This document shows positions 1 through 6,269 of a DNA stretch of 6,274 bases, in pieces. This stretch comes from Spirochaetia bacterium UBA5550 (GTDB lineage Bacteria > Spirochaetota > UBA4802 > UBA5550): the NCBI GenBank assembly GCA_002425885.1, contig DINC01000294.1, positions 1-6,274 of the forward strand. The letters are read 5' to 3'. The notes beneath the pieces were generated by a model. The model was not told the origin of the DNA. It was given only the letters and a program-made list of their open reading frames with translations, and made no database searches. Within the stretch, counting starts at the first letter, position 1. Each line of letters starts with the position of its first letter. A program made the translations under genes and the position numbers.

Positions 1-792
1 TAATTTAATCAGATATCTGCTGTCGAGAAAAAGGGGGCCTTTGAATGCCAGATCAATCCGCAGGGGTGAATCTTTTTCATGTCTGGGGAGCTGCCGTATT
101 GTGTCAGCGCAGACCCACATGGCATGGGCAACATCACGTTTAAGGCCGAAAAGCGGAGCTGCAAGTTTTGATATATGGATCGGATTATAGTCTCCTGTAA
201 TCCTTGCGAATCGTTTTCCTATGTTATCAGGTATGTATGATTCGGCATGCTTTCTGCCCCCATGTATTGGCTGGATGATCTCTGCATTGGGAGATTTTTC
301 ATACATGGTGCCATAATTTCCTTTTTTCAGCCATGTAGTTATACTCTCCCACAACCTTTCGCCGTCACTTTTAAGCAAAATTATAAAATCAAATTCGATC
401 CCCTGTTTGACAATACGTTTTTCTCCTGTTATAACTTCAAGTGCTAAAGGTTCTTTGTCATCTATTGCCCTGTGGCGTATGATATGATTCCGCAGGTGAA
501 GGGAACCGATAAGTGGAATCGGAAATTCTTTGCGGCTCAACAGATGCATATATAGAGGAGAGGCAAGCACATGCGGGTAAAGAAGCGGAAGTTTTCCGTC
601 GTTTTCAAGACCGCAGACCTCCCTGTAGCGTATAAGGTTGTCGGGATCAGGTGTTATGTTCTCCATCCTTCCAAGCAGACGGGGGAGGGGTGATTCGTAA
701 ACTTTTCCAGGCCTGCGGGTAAGAATTATTCTCGCGTAATTCGCCAGTGATGAAGGTTTTTTTCTGAATGAGAGAATTTTATGGCTGTTCAT
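1..792 (-). CDS. MaoC-like acyl dehydratase, double hotdog (3' end outside window)
   Basis: The frame is open for 264 codons from the ATG at 792-790 to base 1, with no stop, so the C-terminus is cut by the window edge. The second half carries the R-specific enoyl-hydratase motif: F195, then T199-G200-D201-Y202-N203-P204-I205-H206, followed by A211, G216 and A222-H223. D201 and H206 (bases 192-175) match the catalytic Asp/His pair of (R)-hydratases and MaoC proteins. Residues about 65-155 look like the non-catalytic first hotdog of HtdX-type 3-hydroxyacyl-thioester dehydratases (the stretch LYPHVLASPLYMHLL, then IGSLHLRNHI). There is no signal peptide, so the protein should be cytoplasmic. By family it would interconvert (R)-3-hydroxyacyl and trans-2-enoyl thioesters; the exact substrate and carrier (CoA or ACP) cannot be read from sequence. 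HtdX-like proteins are about 280 residues, so probably only a short C-terminal piece is missing. It follows the FN3 lipoprotein gene after 24 bases and has its own AGGAG. Confidence 0.88.
   Translation of the reverse strand, partial: MNSHKILSFRKKPSSLANYARIILTRRPGKVYESPLPRLLGRMENITPDPDNLIRYREVCGLENDGKLPLLYPHVLASPLYMHLLSRKEFPIPLIGSLHLRNHIIRHRAIDDKEPLALEVITGEKRIVKQGIEFDFIILLKSDGERLWESITTWLKKGNYGTMYEKSPNAEIIQPIHGGRKHAESYIPDNIGKRFARITGDYNPIHISKLAAPLFGLKRDVAHAMWVCADTIRQLPRHEKDSPLRIDLAFKGPLFLDSRYLIKL
175..192 (-). other. Catalytic D-x-N-P-x-H motif of the MaoC hotdog
   Basis: These bases encode D-Y-N-P-I-H (residues 201-206). In the (R)-hydratase/MaoC family the Asp and His of this motif activate the catalytic water, and both are present, so the domain is predicted to be active. 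The first hotdog half (residues about 30-160) has no such motif, as usual for double-hotdog members. Confidence 0.85.
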
Positions 793-799
793 AGATCCG

Positions 800-804
800 C
801 TCCT
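800..804 (-). promoter_or_regulatory. Ribosome binding site of the MaoC-like gene
   Basis: AGGAG on the minus strand lies 7 bases before the ATG at 792. It sits in the 24-base gap after the FN3 gene, supports this start, and shows that translation restarts independently. Confidence 0.75.
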
Positions 805-816
805 GTTTTGTTTAGT

Positions 817-2640
817 CTACCAGATTACATAAATATCTTCTGATGATGTATAAGAACTCGTTGAGGCTTCGTTAAAGACCTGTACTCTATAATAATGAAC
901 AATTAATTTTGTTAATCCTGAAGAATCTGAATATGTTTCATCTTCCGTTGTGCCTATGGTAGACCATGAAGAAACAAGTGTTTTCCTGCGTTGAATTCTG
1001 TAAGATACCGCACCGGGGACACCCGTCCATGTTACAATTACGCATTTGTTGGTTTTATCCATGTTAAGTGTTAAACCGCCCGGTACTGTAAAAATGGTAT
1101 TACCTGTTGCGTATGAACTCTGCCCGCTCTCACCGCTGACATTAACAGATGTAACTTTATAATAATAGTTTTTACCCACACTGATTGACGGGTATTCATC
1201 TGTATATGTTAATTCCGAAATGCCGGATGCTATGAGATTATATGTGCCCTCAGGGGACTCTGCTCTGTAGAGTCTGTATGACTCAGCCCTTGCTGAACCT
1301 GACCAGGTAATAATGATAGACGCATCAGTCCTGTTTGTTGTGGCGGATAATCCTGCCGGTACTGCCGGGATCTGAGGCATGGCATACCCTTCATCAGAAA
1401 TACTTTTATAGCTTTCGACAGAATCATTTCCGGAACTCCACGCTGTCACTTTATAGAAATAGTGCGTAACAAGTGCCGGAGGTGTGTCAATGAAAGAAGT
1501 CGCTGATATTCTGTTAACACCGGACACAAGTGTATAGGTGCCGTTTATCGTTTCGCACCTGTATACATAGTATCCGGAAGAGTTGTTTACAGCAGACCAT
1601 GTGACAGTGACTGTGTCGTAATTTCCATCTGAAGCTGAGACATTAACCGGAGCTGCAGTCTGTATAGGTGCGCCTGATCCTATTTTGCCTGGAACACCAA
1701 TACCTCTGTCACTTTCCCCGCCGGAGCTCAGTGCCGTAACGATATAATAATATGTTACATCAGGTAAAGCTGTTACATCTTCAAAAAGAAGCTCTGTGAT
1801 ATTTTCAGCAATGATTGCGTATTCCCCTGGTGAGCCATCTTCATCCCGCGCCCTGTAAATATTATAGGTTACAGCGTTCTCAGATGTGTTCCATGTAACT
1901 TCAACTTTGTTGCCATAAGTTCCATTTGTTGCTGTTAAATCTGTTGGGACAACAGGTATTTCCTGAAGAGCAATACCATGAACCGGTTCGCAGGGTTCGC
2001 TCTCACCTTCAGAATTAATAGCTATAACCTGATAGTAATACTTTTTATCTCTTGTGAGTGATGATTCATCTTTATATTCTGTCTGAGTTGGCGGTAAACC
2101 AGCAGCAAGTTCCGTATATGAACCTTCAGGGGATTCACCTCTCATGATTTTAAATGAATCAGTTTGCGGGACAGAAGACCAGTCTATTGTAATATATCCT
2201 ATTTTATCAGATGATGCTGTTACTCTTTCAGGTGAAAAGGGCTTGCCTGTATGGGCAAATCCCCGGGCATCAATACTTGGAGAACTCCATGAGGTTCCGC
2301 TCCCTGCGGCAACTTTGTAGTAATATATTCTGTTCGGTGTAACTTTATTATCTACGTAATACAGGGTTTTGATATTCGATGCTACTACATGGAACTGTTC
2401 TTTGTTATCAACTGATTTATATATTACGTAATACTCCGCTCCGTCAGCTGCATCCCAAGCTATTTTAACACTGGTGTTGTATTCACCCTCTGTCGCGGTA
2501 ATTCTGGACGGTGTCCGGGGAACTGCACTCCCCCCGCTGTTATCTGTACTATCACCGCTGCCGGTTCCGCCGCATGAGACAGATAGTGTAACCGCTGCAA
2601 TCAGCGCCAAAAGAAATAATCTAATAATTATATGTTGCAT
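817..2640 (-). CDS. Lipoprotein with six fibronectin type III repeats
   Basis: The 607-residue product starts with a lipoprotein signal: R7, a hydrophobic core at 8-19, then L-S-V-S-C with the putative lipidated C23. A Gly/Ser/Asp-rich linker follows to about residue 40. The rest is six FN3 domains at about 43-128, 135-225, 231-318, 330-421, 426-514 and 518-606. Each has the strand-B Trp (W62, W154, W250, W348, W446, W538) and the late Tyr cluster (YYY at 106, 201, 297 and 492, YFY at 394, YY at 583). No catalytic domain, transmembrane segment or cell-wall anchor is visible. FN3 arrays in bacterial exported proteins usually serve as spacers or for carbohydrate or protein binding; here the array is the whole protein, so adhesion or scaffolding is inferred. 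The lipobox has Ser at -3, which is loose by E. coli rules but acceptable by relaxed spirochaetal ones. The gene lies 31 bases after the FadL-like gene and 24 before the MaoC-like gene. Domain assignment is firm; function and surface location are not. Confidence 0.93.
   Translation of the reverse strand: MQHIIIRLFLLALIAAVTLSVSCGGTGSGDSTDNSGGSAVPRTPSRITATEGEYNTSVKIAWDAADGAEYYVIYKSVDNKEQFHVVASNIKTLYYVDNKVTPNRIYYYKVAAGSGTSWSSPSIDARGFAHTGKPFSPERVTASSDKIGYITIDWSSVPQTDSFKIMRGESPEGSYTELAAGLPPTQTEYKDESSLTRDKKYYYQVIAINSEGESEPCEPVHGIALQEIPVVPTDLTATNGTYGNKVEVTWNTSENAVTYNIYRARDEDGSPGEYAIIAENITELLFEDVTALPDVTYYYIVTALSSGGESDRGIGVPGKIGSGAPIQTAAPVNVSASDGNYDTVTVTWSAVNNSSGYYVYRCETINGTYTLVSGVNRISATSFIDTPPALVTHYFYKVTAWSSGNDSVESYKSISDEGYAMPQIPAVPAGLSATTNRTDASIIITWSGSARAESYRLYRAESPEGTYNLIASGISELTYTDEYPSISVGKNYYYKVTSVNVSGESGQSSYATGNTIFTVPGGLTLNMDKTNKCVIVTWTGVPGAVSYRIQRRKTLVSSWSTIGTTEDETYSDSSGLTKLIVHYYRVQVFNEASTSSYTSSEDIYVIW
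823..2514 (-). repeat. Array of six FN3 domain repeats (coding)
   Basis: There are six consecutive protein-level repeats of about 92-98 residues, measured between the conserved Trp residues. They are strongly diverged in DNA, so they are old duplications rather than a recent tandem array. Repeats 2 and 5 are noticeably alike around E-S-P-E-G-[ST]-Y (residues 169-175 and 461-467). Repeat 6 ends flush with the stop codon. Confidence 0.88.
2572..2640 (-). other. Signal peptide and lipobox of the FN3 protein
   Basis: Residues 1-23 comprise a short N-region with one Arg, a hydrophobic core, and S-V-S-C at the cleavage site with Cys at 23. Signal peptidase II would cut before C23. Gly at +2 is not the Asp inner-membrane retention signal of E. 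coli, but sorting rules differ between phyla. Confidence 0.78.
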
Positions 2641-2644
2641 ATAT

Positions 2645-2653
2645 CCCTCTCCT
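2645..2653 (-). promoter_or_regulatory. Ribosome binding site of the FN3 lipoprotein gene
   Basis: AGGAGAGGG on the minus strand has its AGGAG core 8 bases before the ATG at 2640. It is a strong Shine-Dalgarno match in the 31-base gap and fixes the start directly ahead of the signal peptide. Confidence 0.78.
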
Positions 2654-2671
2654 GCTCACGGTTTTTTCATT

Positions 2672-4297
2672 TTAAGTGTTTAATTTTTTTGGCCTGGTAT
2701 TTTTTTTATTACCGGTTTTACCTTTAGCCGGTTTGTTATCTTCTGTGTTATTTTTAGTTTCTTCAGGCTTGCTTTTATCTGTAATCCTGTATGTAATTCC
2801 TATAGCGATACTGTATCGTTTTTCATCATAATCCTTACGCAGATAGCTCAGCGTGGGCTGACTTACGTTTACATATTCTGTTGTATAAGCGGTTGCAGGG
2901 ATGAAGATCTGGTAAAAGGCACCTATGTTTAAATCTATCTGGTCATCAACATGGAAGAGTGCTCCTCCTCCGATTTGATGGGAGTTGAGGAGAGGATCGG
3001 CTTCAGTGCGTTTGTCAGGTTTTATTCCGAAATCGTTAAATAAATAGCCGATACTAAGTGTGACTTTCGGGCTAAGGATAAATTCAGCTCCTCCGCCAGC
3101 CTGATAACCGGTAGTATAATCTTTTTCTCTTCCGCCGAGATCCCGGTTTTTCCGGAAGGACAATTGGGCTGATGACAGGAGGTTGAGCCAGTCAAACAGC
3201 ATATATGACAGGCCGAAGTTCAGGGTAGAGGGGTATGTGACCTTTAGTGTTTTATCCCCGTTCCCTTTATCGTATGTCATTTCTTTTCCTGGAGTTCCGT
3301 CTTTAAATATGTTCAGGTTTCCGCTTTTTTCTATGAGAGAAGGTGCAATGAATTTATTTGTTTTCTTCTCAATTTCCATTGGAGGGTAATACTCAAATCT
3401 GAATGTGGCTTCCAGACCTTTAAGCATGGAGATGATCGGCTCAGCCCTGAAGTGAGTGCTAAGTATCAGGCCTGTACCAAAACCTGATGTATCTGTATCT
3501 ATATCCCATCTGTTTTCTGTAGCGGGAATACTTTCCAGTACAGGCCCTGAGCCCTGGTCTACGACGAAATTGATATTATTTATGCCGACTTTCATGTTCC
3601 CCTCAGCATGAATAAATCTCAGGCCGCCTCCTGTAGAAATCCAGTTGGCAAGCCGGTATGCGCCTCCGGCAGTGAGTCCTATATACATTTCGTTTCTGAC
3701 GGCTTCAGCATTCCGGGTATACTGTATAAGTTTGTAAGTAGGATCAAATTCTGTTTCTTTGCTAAGAAGGTTCCCCCAATCCATGACAGCAAGGCCATCC
3801 GGGTATGTCATGTCAGTGGCAGCCTGCATTACTGCTATATTGAAAAACAGTGCCAGGTTTTCCTGTTTCCAGACTATGTCTACGCCGGGAACTACAGGAG
3901 CTGTAAGTTCTGCCGGATATTCTTCTGCAAGGCAATTATTAAAATCAGGTTTTTTATGTGGTGGGGATACCGGTATAGATTCAGTATTAAGTTTCTGGAG
4001 CCCGTAAAAATCCATGCTATGTGTTCGTTTCACGTAATACGTCTGGCTTGAAAAAGATATATGCAGTCCATTCTGTGTCATAAACGCGAGTCCAGCAGGA
4101 TTGTAGAATGCTGCATCAGGATCTGTTGAGGTATTCCGGTTTAAAGTCCTTACATATTCAGCGGAATGGTTGGTCATTATCCCGTCCTCCTGATGCAGTT
4201 CACTTCCTGCTGTATCCATTGACAGTATTATTAACATCTGGATTATAAATATTGCTGTTGTATAATTGACGCGGAACTGTTTTCTTCGTTTTTTCAT
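2672..4297 (-). CDS. FadL/OmpP1-family outer-membrane beta-barrel transporter
   Basis: The 541-residue product begins with a basic N-region (MKKRRK) and a hydrophobic core at about 12-27, with likely signal peptidase I cleavage near residue 31. The following stretch to N66-P67-A68-G69-L70 is the hallmark hatch region of FadL-family proteins, whose N-terminus plugs the barrel and contains the NPA motif. Beyond it the protein alternates short amphipathic strands with polar loops, for example residues 146-158, 203-215, 217-230 and the last strand about 497-505 (SIAIGITYR). T-Y-P-D-G-L (164-169) also resembles the family. Characterised members import long-chain fatty acids or aromatic hydrocarbons by lateral diffusion; the substrate here is unknown. 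After the last strand comes a 36-residue Lys/Asn/Thr-rich tail rather than the usual terminal aromatic residue. It is flanked 24 bases upstream and 31 bases downstream by lipoprotein genes, so a shared outer-membrane assembly is plausible. Size is somewhat above E. coli FadL (about 446 residues). An OmpP1-like porin of unknown substrate remains the cautious alternative. Confidence 0.85.
   Translation of the reverse strand: MKKRRKQFRVNYTTAIFIIQMLIILSMDTAGSELHQEDGIMTNHSAEYVRTLNRNTSTDPDAAFYNPAGLAFMTQNGLHISFSSQTYYVKRTHSMDFYGLQKLNTESIPVSPPHKKPDFNNCLAEEYPAELTAPVVPGVDIVWKQENLALFFNIAVMQAATDMTYPDGLAVMDWGNLLSKETEFDPTYKLIQYTRNAEAVRNEMYIGLTAGGAYRLANWISTGGGLRFIHAEGNMKVGINNINFVVDQGSGPVLESIPATENRWDIDTDTSGFGTGLILSTHFRAEPIISMLKGLEATFRFEYYPPMEIEKKTNKFIAPSLIEKSGNLNIFKDGTPGKEMTYDKGNGDKTLKVTYPSTLNFGLSYMLFDWLNLLSSAQLSFRKNRDLGGREKDYTTGYQAGGGAEFILSPKVTLSIGYLFNDFGIKPDKRTEADPLLNSHQIGGGALFHVDDQIDLNIGAFYQIFIPATAYTTEYVNVSQPTLSYLRKDYDEKRYSIAIGITYRITDKSKPEETKNNTEDNKPAKGKTGNKKNTRPKKLNT
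2675..2782 (-). other. Lysine-rich C-terminal tail of the FadL-like protein
   Basis: Residues 506-541 follow the last predicted beta strand and consist mainly of Lys, Asn, Thr, Pro and Glu, with 10 Lys among 36 residues and no aromatic residue. FadL-family barrels normally end close to a terminal aromatic residue used for barrel assembly. With the standard topology this tail would be periplasmic. Two A-runs (8 and 7 bases on the coding strand) fall inside it. Function is unknown; peptidoglycan or partner binding is a guess. Confidence 0.7.
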
Positions 4298-4303
4298 TTA
4301 TTA

Positions 4304-4310
4304 TCCTTCC
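4304..4310 (-). promoter_or_regulatory. Ribosome binding site of the FadL-like gene
   Basis: GGAAGGA on the minus strand lies 6 bases before the ATG at 4297. It sits inside the 24-base gap after the cadherin-like gene and supports the start that gives a clean signal peptide. Confidence 0.72.
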
Positions 4311-4321
4311 GTGTAATTTTT

Positions 4322-6220
4322 TTACTGTCCGTCATTCCAGCTTGTATTCCAGTCATAACTGTCAGAGAATGGATAAGGTTTAGATGATTTAAAAATCTGT
4401 CTGTTCGTTATTCCCATGTATGTAATGTCAGTATAGGAATCTGATGCCTCTACGGTTTCTCCGCCATCAACCTTTATGTGGTATCCCAGGGTTGCAGCGT
4501 CCTCACCCTCGGCTGTTCTCACGTAAAATATTGTTCCGGGTTTGGTACAGTTATAGCCGTCTTTTGTGGCGACTCCGTCTAATTTTGCCTCCTGAGTACC
4601 GTTCGCGATAAAACCTCCATCGTTATACTTAAAACCGAGTTTCCCGTCATTGTAATTCGTCAAAGCAATGGTGCTTGTCGGCGATAGAGTTATTGACCAT
4701 TTCATTGAACCGCCTATAAGTCCAGTCACTGATTTGGCGTTGCCCCCTGCGGATGGTTTCGGCTCCCATCTGCCTGATTTCGATTTATCAAGAGAAGGCG
4801 CGTAGATTCCCCAGTAAAATTCATCAATATTCAGCAGTTTCGCGTAAACTGTATAATTTTTCTGCGTGATATTATCACCAGCCACTACGGAGATATCAAT
4901 CTTTGTTACCAGTCCGTACTTGAGAGGTATTGCTGCTGCGGCTGTCCCGTTGCTGAGGTCAGATGAAACCGTCGTCCCGTCAGATGTAAAACTGATTGCT
5001 TTAACAGTGCTGTCTTCGGCAGTTGCAGTGATCTGGATTGAATCAAAGCCGTATACCACTGTGCAGTATTTATATACAGTACTGCTGAAACCTGTCTGTT
5101 CCGGATTGTGGTAAGATGAACCGCGTTCAAAAGATCCCGGATATATAGGCCTGTAGCTCTTTGTTCCCATCATTACTGTGATCCCCGACAGATTTGCGTT
5201 ATCGCTCCCCTGAAGGCTGTTCGCGTTGATTGTATAGGTGTTTGTTCCTCCGTCTGATGCAGTGACAATGACACTGATTACGCTTGTAACACCGGGTGAA
5301 AGCGGGATAGAGGACCGGTCGCTGACATCAGAACCGTTTAGTTTGATGCTTACAGTCGAATCCGCAGATTCAGCAACTGCAGTAAGGTTAACGGGATTCA
5401 TTGTTGAAGAGACATCGATAGTGTATGATGTTATGTCAGGATTAAATTCATGGTCGAAATTTCCCCCTGCGATAGAAAGAACTGCAAGTTTAGAAGATGG
5501 AGATTCGATCTGCCTGATTATGGTAATGGTGTATGAATCCTCTGTTTTACCGTCAGGGGCTATCCCTTTTGTTTTTATGGTATTGGTACCCTGGTTTAAA
5601 CTGATTGCTGAAGTATCTGTAATCTTTACATTATTTACTCTGACCTCAACCCTGGCTCCTTCAGATTCTACTTCAGGCACAGCAACTAAAGAAATTACTG
5701 AAGCTGTCGTGGTTGCGGTGAAATTTCTGTTTGTCCCTGATGCATTAAATGCCGGGGTAAGAGCGGTTCCGTTTATTGCAAGCTCAGAGAGTGCCGCAAC
5801 TGAATAATTTTCTGAGCATCGTATAACGTAAATCGTATAAATAAGTTCCTGTCCGTCTTCAGCAATTACTTTTATCTGTATGGTATTAGACCCGACACTA
5901 AGGGGTATTGGACTGGAGGCTGAATTATCGTAGAGTTTTTCATCGCCAATAAAGATTTCTGACCATGGGTGATTTGCAGCAGTTGTAACAGATATTGAAT
6001 CTGTTGTATAAGGTACTTCGAGGTAGTTAATCCAGTCTTCGGAGTTAAACGGATATTTTAGTGTACCGTCGGAAAAAGAGAGGCTTTTTATAAAGTAGTC
6101 GGAGCTGAGGCCATCTTCAATTTCTGTTGCAGGCATGCCCCCGATGCTGCTTTCGCATCCGGTGAACACAACTATAGATATTAATGCTGCTCCCATAAGA
6201 ATCCGTTTTATAATATTCAT
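4322..6220 (-). CDS. Lipoprotein with four cadherin-like beta-sandwich repeats and unknown C-terminal domain
   Basis: The 632-residue product opens with a classic lipoprotein signal: K5 and R6, a hydrophobic core at 7-19, then F-T-G-C with lipidated C22. Three regular cadherin-like beta-sandwich repeats (the Pfam family often called Cadherin-like) lie at about 44-135, 144-236 and 244-334. Each runs from a short first strand (L-x-x-L-x-[IV]), through an aromatic or FN-type turn, to a P-L-x-x-G-x-[NT] turn and a final A-x-D-G-x-x-x-x-Y-T-I strand. A fourth, irregular copy at about 341-462 carries an extra loop. Residues 463-632 form an aromatic- and Gly-rich region, with W470, W485 and W508, that I do not recognise. 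No catalytic motif is visible. These repeats are common in exported proteins of spirochaetes and Firmicutes and are thought to bind carbohydrate or protein; that role is inferred here. It is the first visible gene of the cluster, followed after 24 bases by the FadL-like gene. Confidence 0.87.
   Translation of the reverse strand: MNIIKRILMGAALISIVVFTGCESSIGGMPATEIEDGLSSDYFIKSLSFSDGTLKYPFNSEDWINYLEVPYTTDSISVTTAANHPWSEIFIGDEKLYDNSASSPIPLSVGSNTIQIKVIAEDGQELIYTIYVIRCSENYSVAALSELAINGTALTPAFNASGTNRNFTATTTASVISLVAVPEVESEGARVEVRVNNVKITDTSAISLNQGTNTIKTKGIAPDGKTEDSYTITIIRQIESPSSKLAVLSIAGGNFDHEFNPDITSYTIDVSSTMNPVNLTAVAESADSTVSIKLNGSDVSDRSSIPLSPGVTSVISVIVTASDGGTNTYTINANSLQGSDNANLSGITVMMGTKSYRPIYPGSFERGSSYHNPEQTGFSSTVYKYCTVVYGFDSIQITATAEDSTVKAISFTSDGTTVSSDLSNGTAAAAIPLKYGLVTKIDISVVAGDNITQKNYTVYAKLLNIDEFYWGIYAPSLDKSKSGRWEPKPSAGGNAKSVTGLIGGSMKWSITLSPTSTIALTNYNDGKLGFKYNDGGFIANGTQEAKLDGVATKDGYNCTKPGTIFYVRTAEGEDAATLGYHIKVDGGETVEASDSYTDITYMGITNRQIFKSSKPYPFSDSYDWNTSWNDGQ
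4325..4834 (-). other. Uncharacterised C-terminal domain of the cadherin-like lipoprotein
   Basis: Residues 463-632 lie beyond the last recognisable repeat. The segment begins E-F-Y-W-G-I-Y, contains a beta-rich core with M-K-W-S-I-T-L (506-512), and has a run of N-Y-N-D-G and K-Y-N-D-G turns (522-535). It has one Cys (C558) and ends with several aromatic residues (Y616, F618, Y622, W624, W628). The W-x-I-T-L strand and repeated N-D-G turns suggest an all-beta, possibly ligand-binding, fold. I cannot assign it to a family. Confidence 0.55.
4835..6091 (-). repeat. Four cadherin-like beta-sandwich repeats (coding)
   Basis: Protein-level repeats are at residues about 44-135, 144-236, 244-334 and 341-462. 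The shared landmarks are the I-P-L/I-S-L turn (residues 105-107, 206-208, 305-307 and 431-433) and the closing Y-T-[IV] strand (128-130, 230-232, 329-331 and 456-458). The copies are well diverged in DNA. Confidence 0.8.
6155..6220 (-). other. Signal peptide and lipobox of the cadherin-like protein
   Basis: Residues 1-22: two basic residues, a hydrophobic core, and F-T-G-C with Cys at 22, followed by E-S-S. This is a good signal peptidase II site, and the low-complexity stretch to about residue 40 fits a lipoprotein tether. Confidence 0.88.
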
Positions 6221-6224
6221 AAAA

Positions 6225-6229
6225 CCTCC
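6225..6229 (-). promoter_or_regulatory. Ribosome binding site of the cadherin-like gene
   Basis: GGAGG on the minus strand is followed by four bases (TTTT) and the ATG at 6220. The match is perfect but the spacing is a little tight. Confidence 0.75.
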
Positions 6230-6234
6230 GTAAA

Positions 6235-6269
6235 ACCGACTCGTCAGTTCTTGAAAATATACTAATATA
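6235..6269 (-). promoter_or_regulatory. Leader with possible -10 elements and small inverted repeat
   Basis: On the minus strand two TATATT hexamers (6269-6264 and 6261-6256) could serve as a -10 element, giving a leader of roughly 30 bases. The matching -35 position falls at or beyond the window edge, so this cannot be confirmed. Between them and the ribosome binding site lies ACTGACGAGTCGGT (6248-6235), whose arms pair ACTGA with TCGGT (one G-U) around a four-base loop. AT-rich hexamers occur often by chance. Confidence 0.22.

Noticed and set aside
247..447. 66-codon open frame on the plus strand
   Set aside because: It is antisense to the MaoC-like gene, which has a catalytic motif and a longer open frame over the same bases.
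817..834. C-terminal Trp of the FN3 protein as a barrel-type assembly signal
   Set aside because: The protein is a soluble FN3 array with a lipobox. The terminal Trp ends the last strand of repeat 6, and no barrel is predicted.
2656..2670. Five-codon mini-frame (ATG to TGA) in the gap before the FN3 gene
   Set aside because: It has no separate ribosome binding site and is far too short to support as a gene or leader peptide.
2711..2732. Inverted repeat ACCGG / CCGGT with a 12-base loop near the end of the FadL-like gene, considered as a terminator
   Set aside because: On the coding strand it is followed by A-runs, not T-runs, and it lies within the lysine-rich coding tail. In the plus direction the T-run precedes the stem rather than following it.
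3608..4051. 147-codon and overlapping 82-codon open frames on the plus strand
   Set aside because: Both are antisense to the FadL-like gene, whose signal peptide, NPA motif and ribosome binding site are clear. The Cys/Phe-rich product has no domain.
5238..5807. 189-codon open frame on the plus strand
   Set aside because: It lies wholly antisense to the cadherin-like repeats, and its Val/Ala/Ser/Thr-rich product reflects the opposite strand. It shows no recognisable domain.
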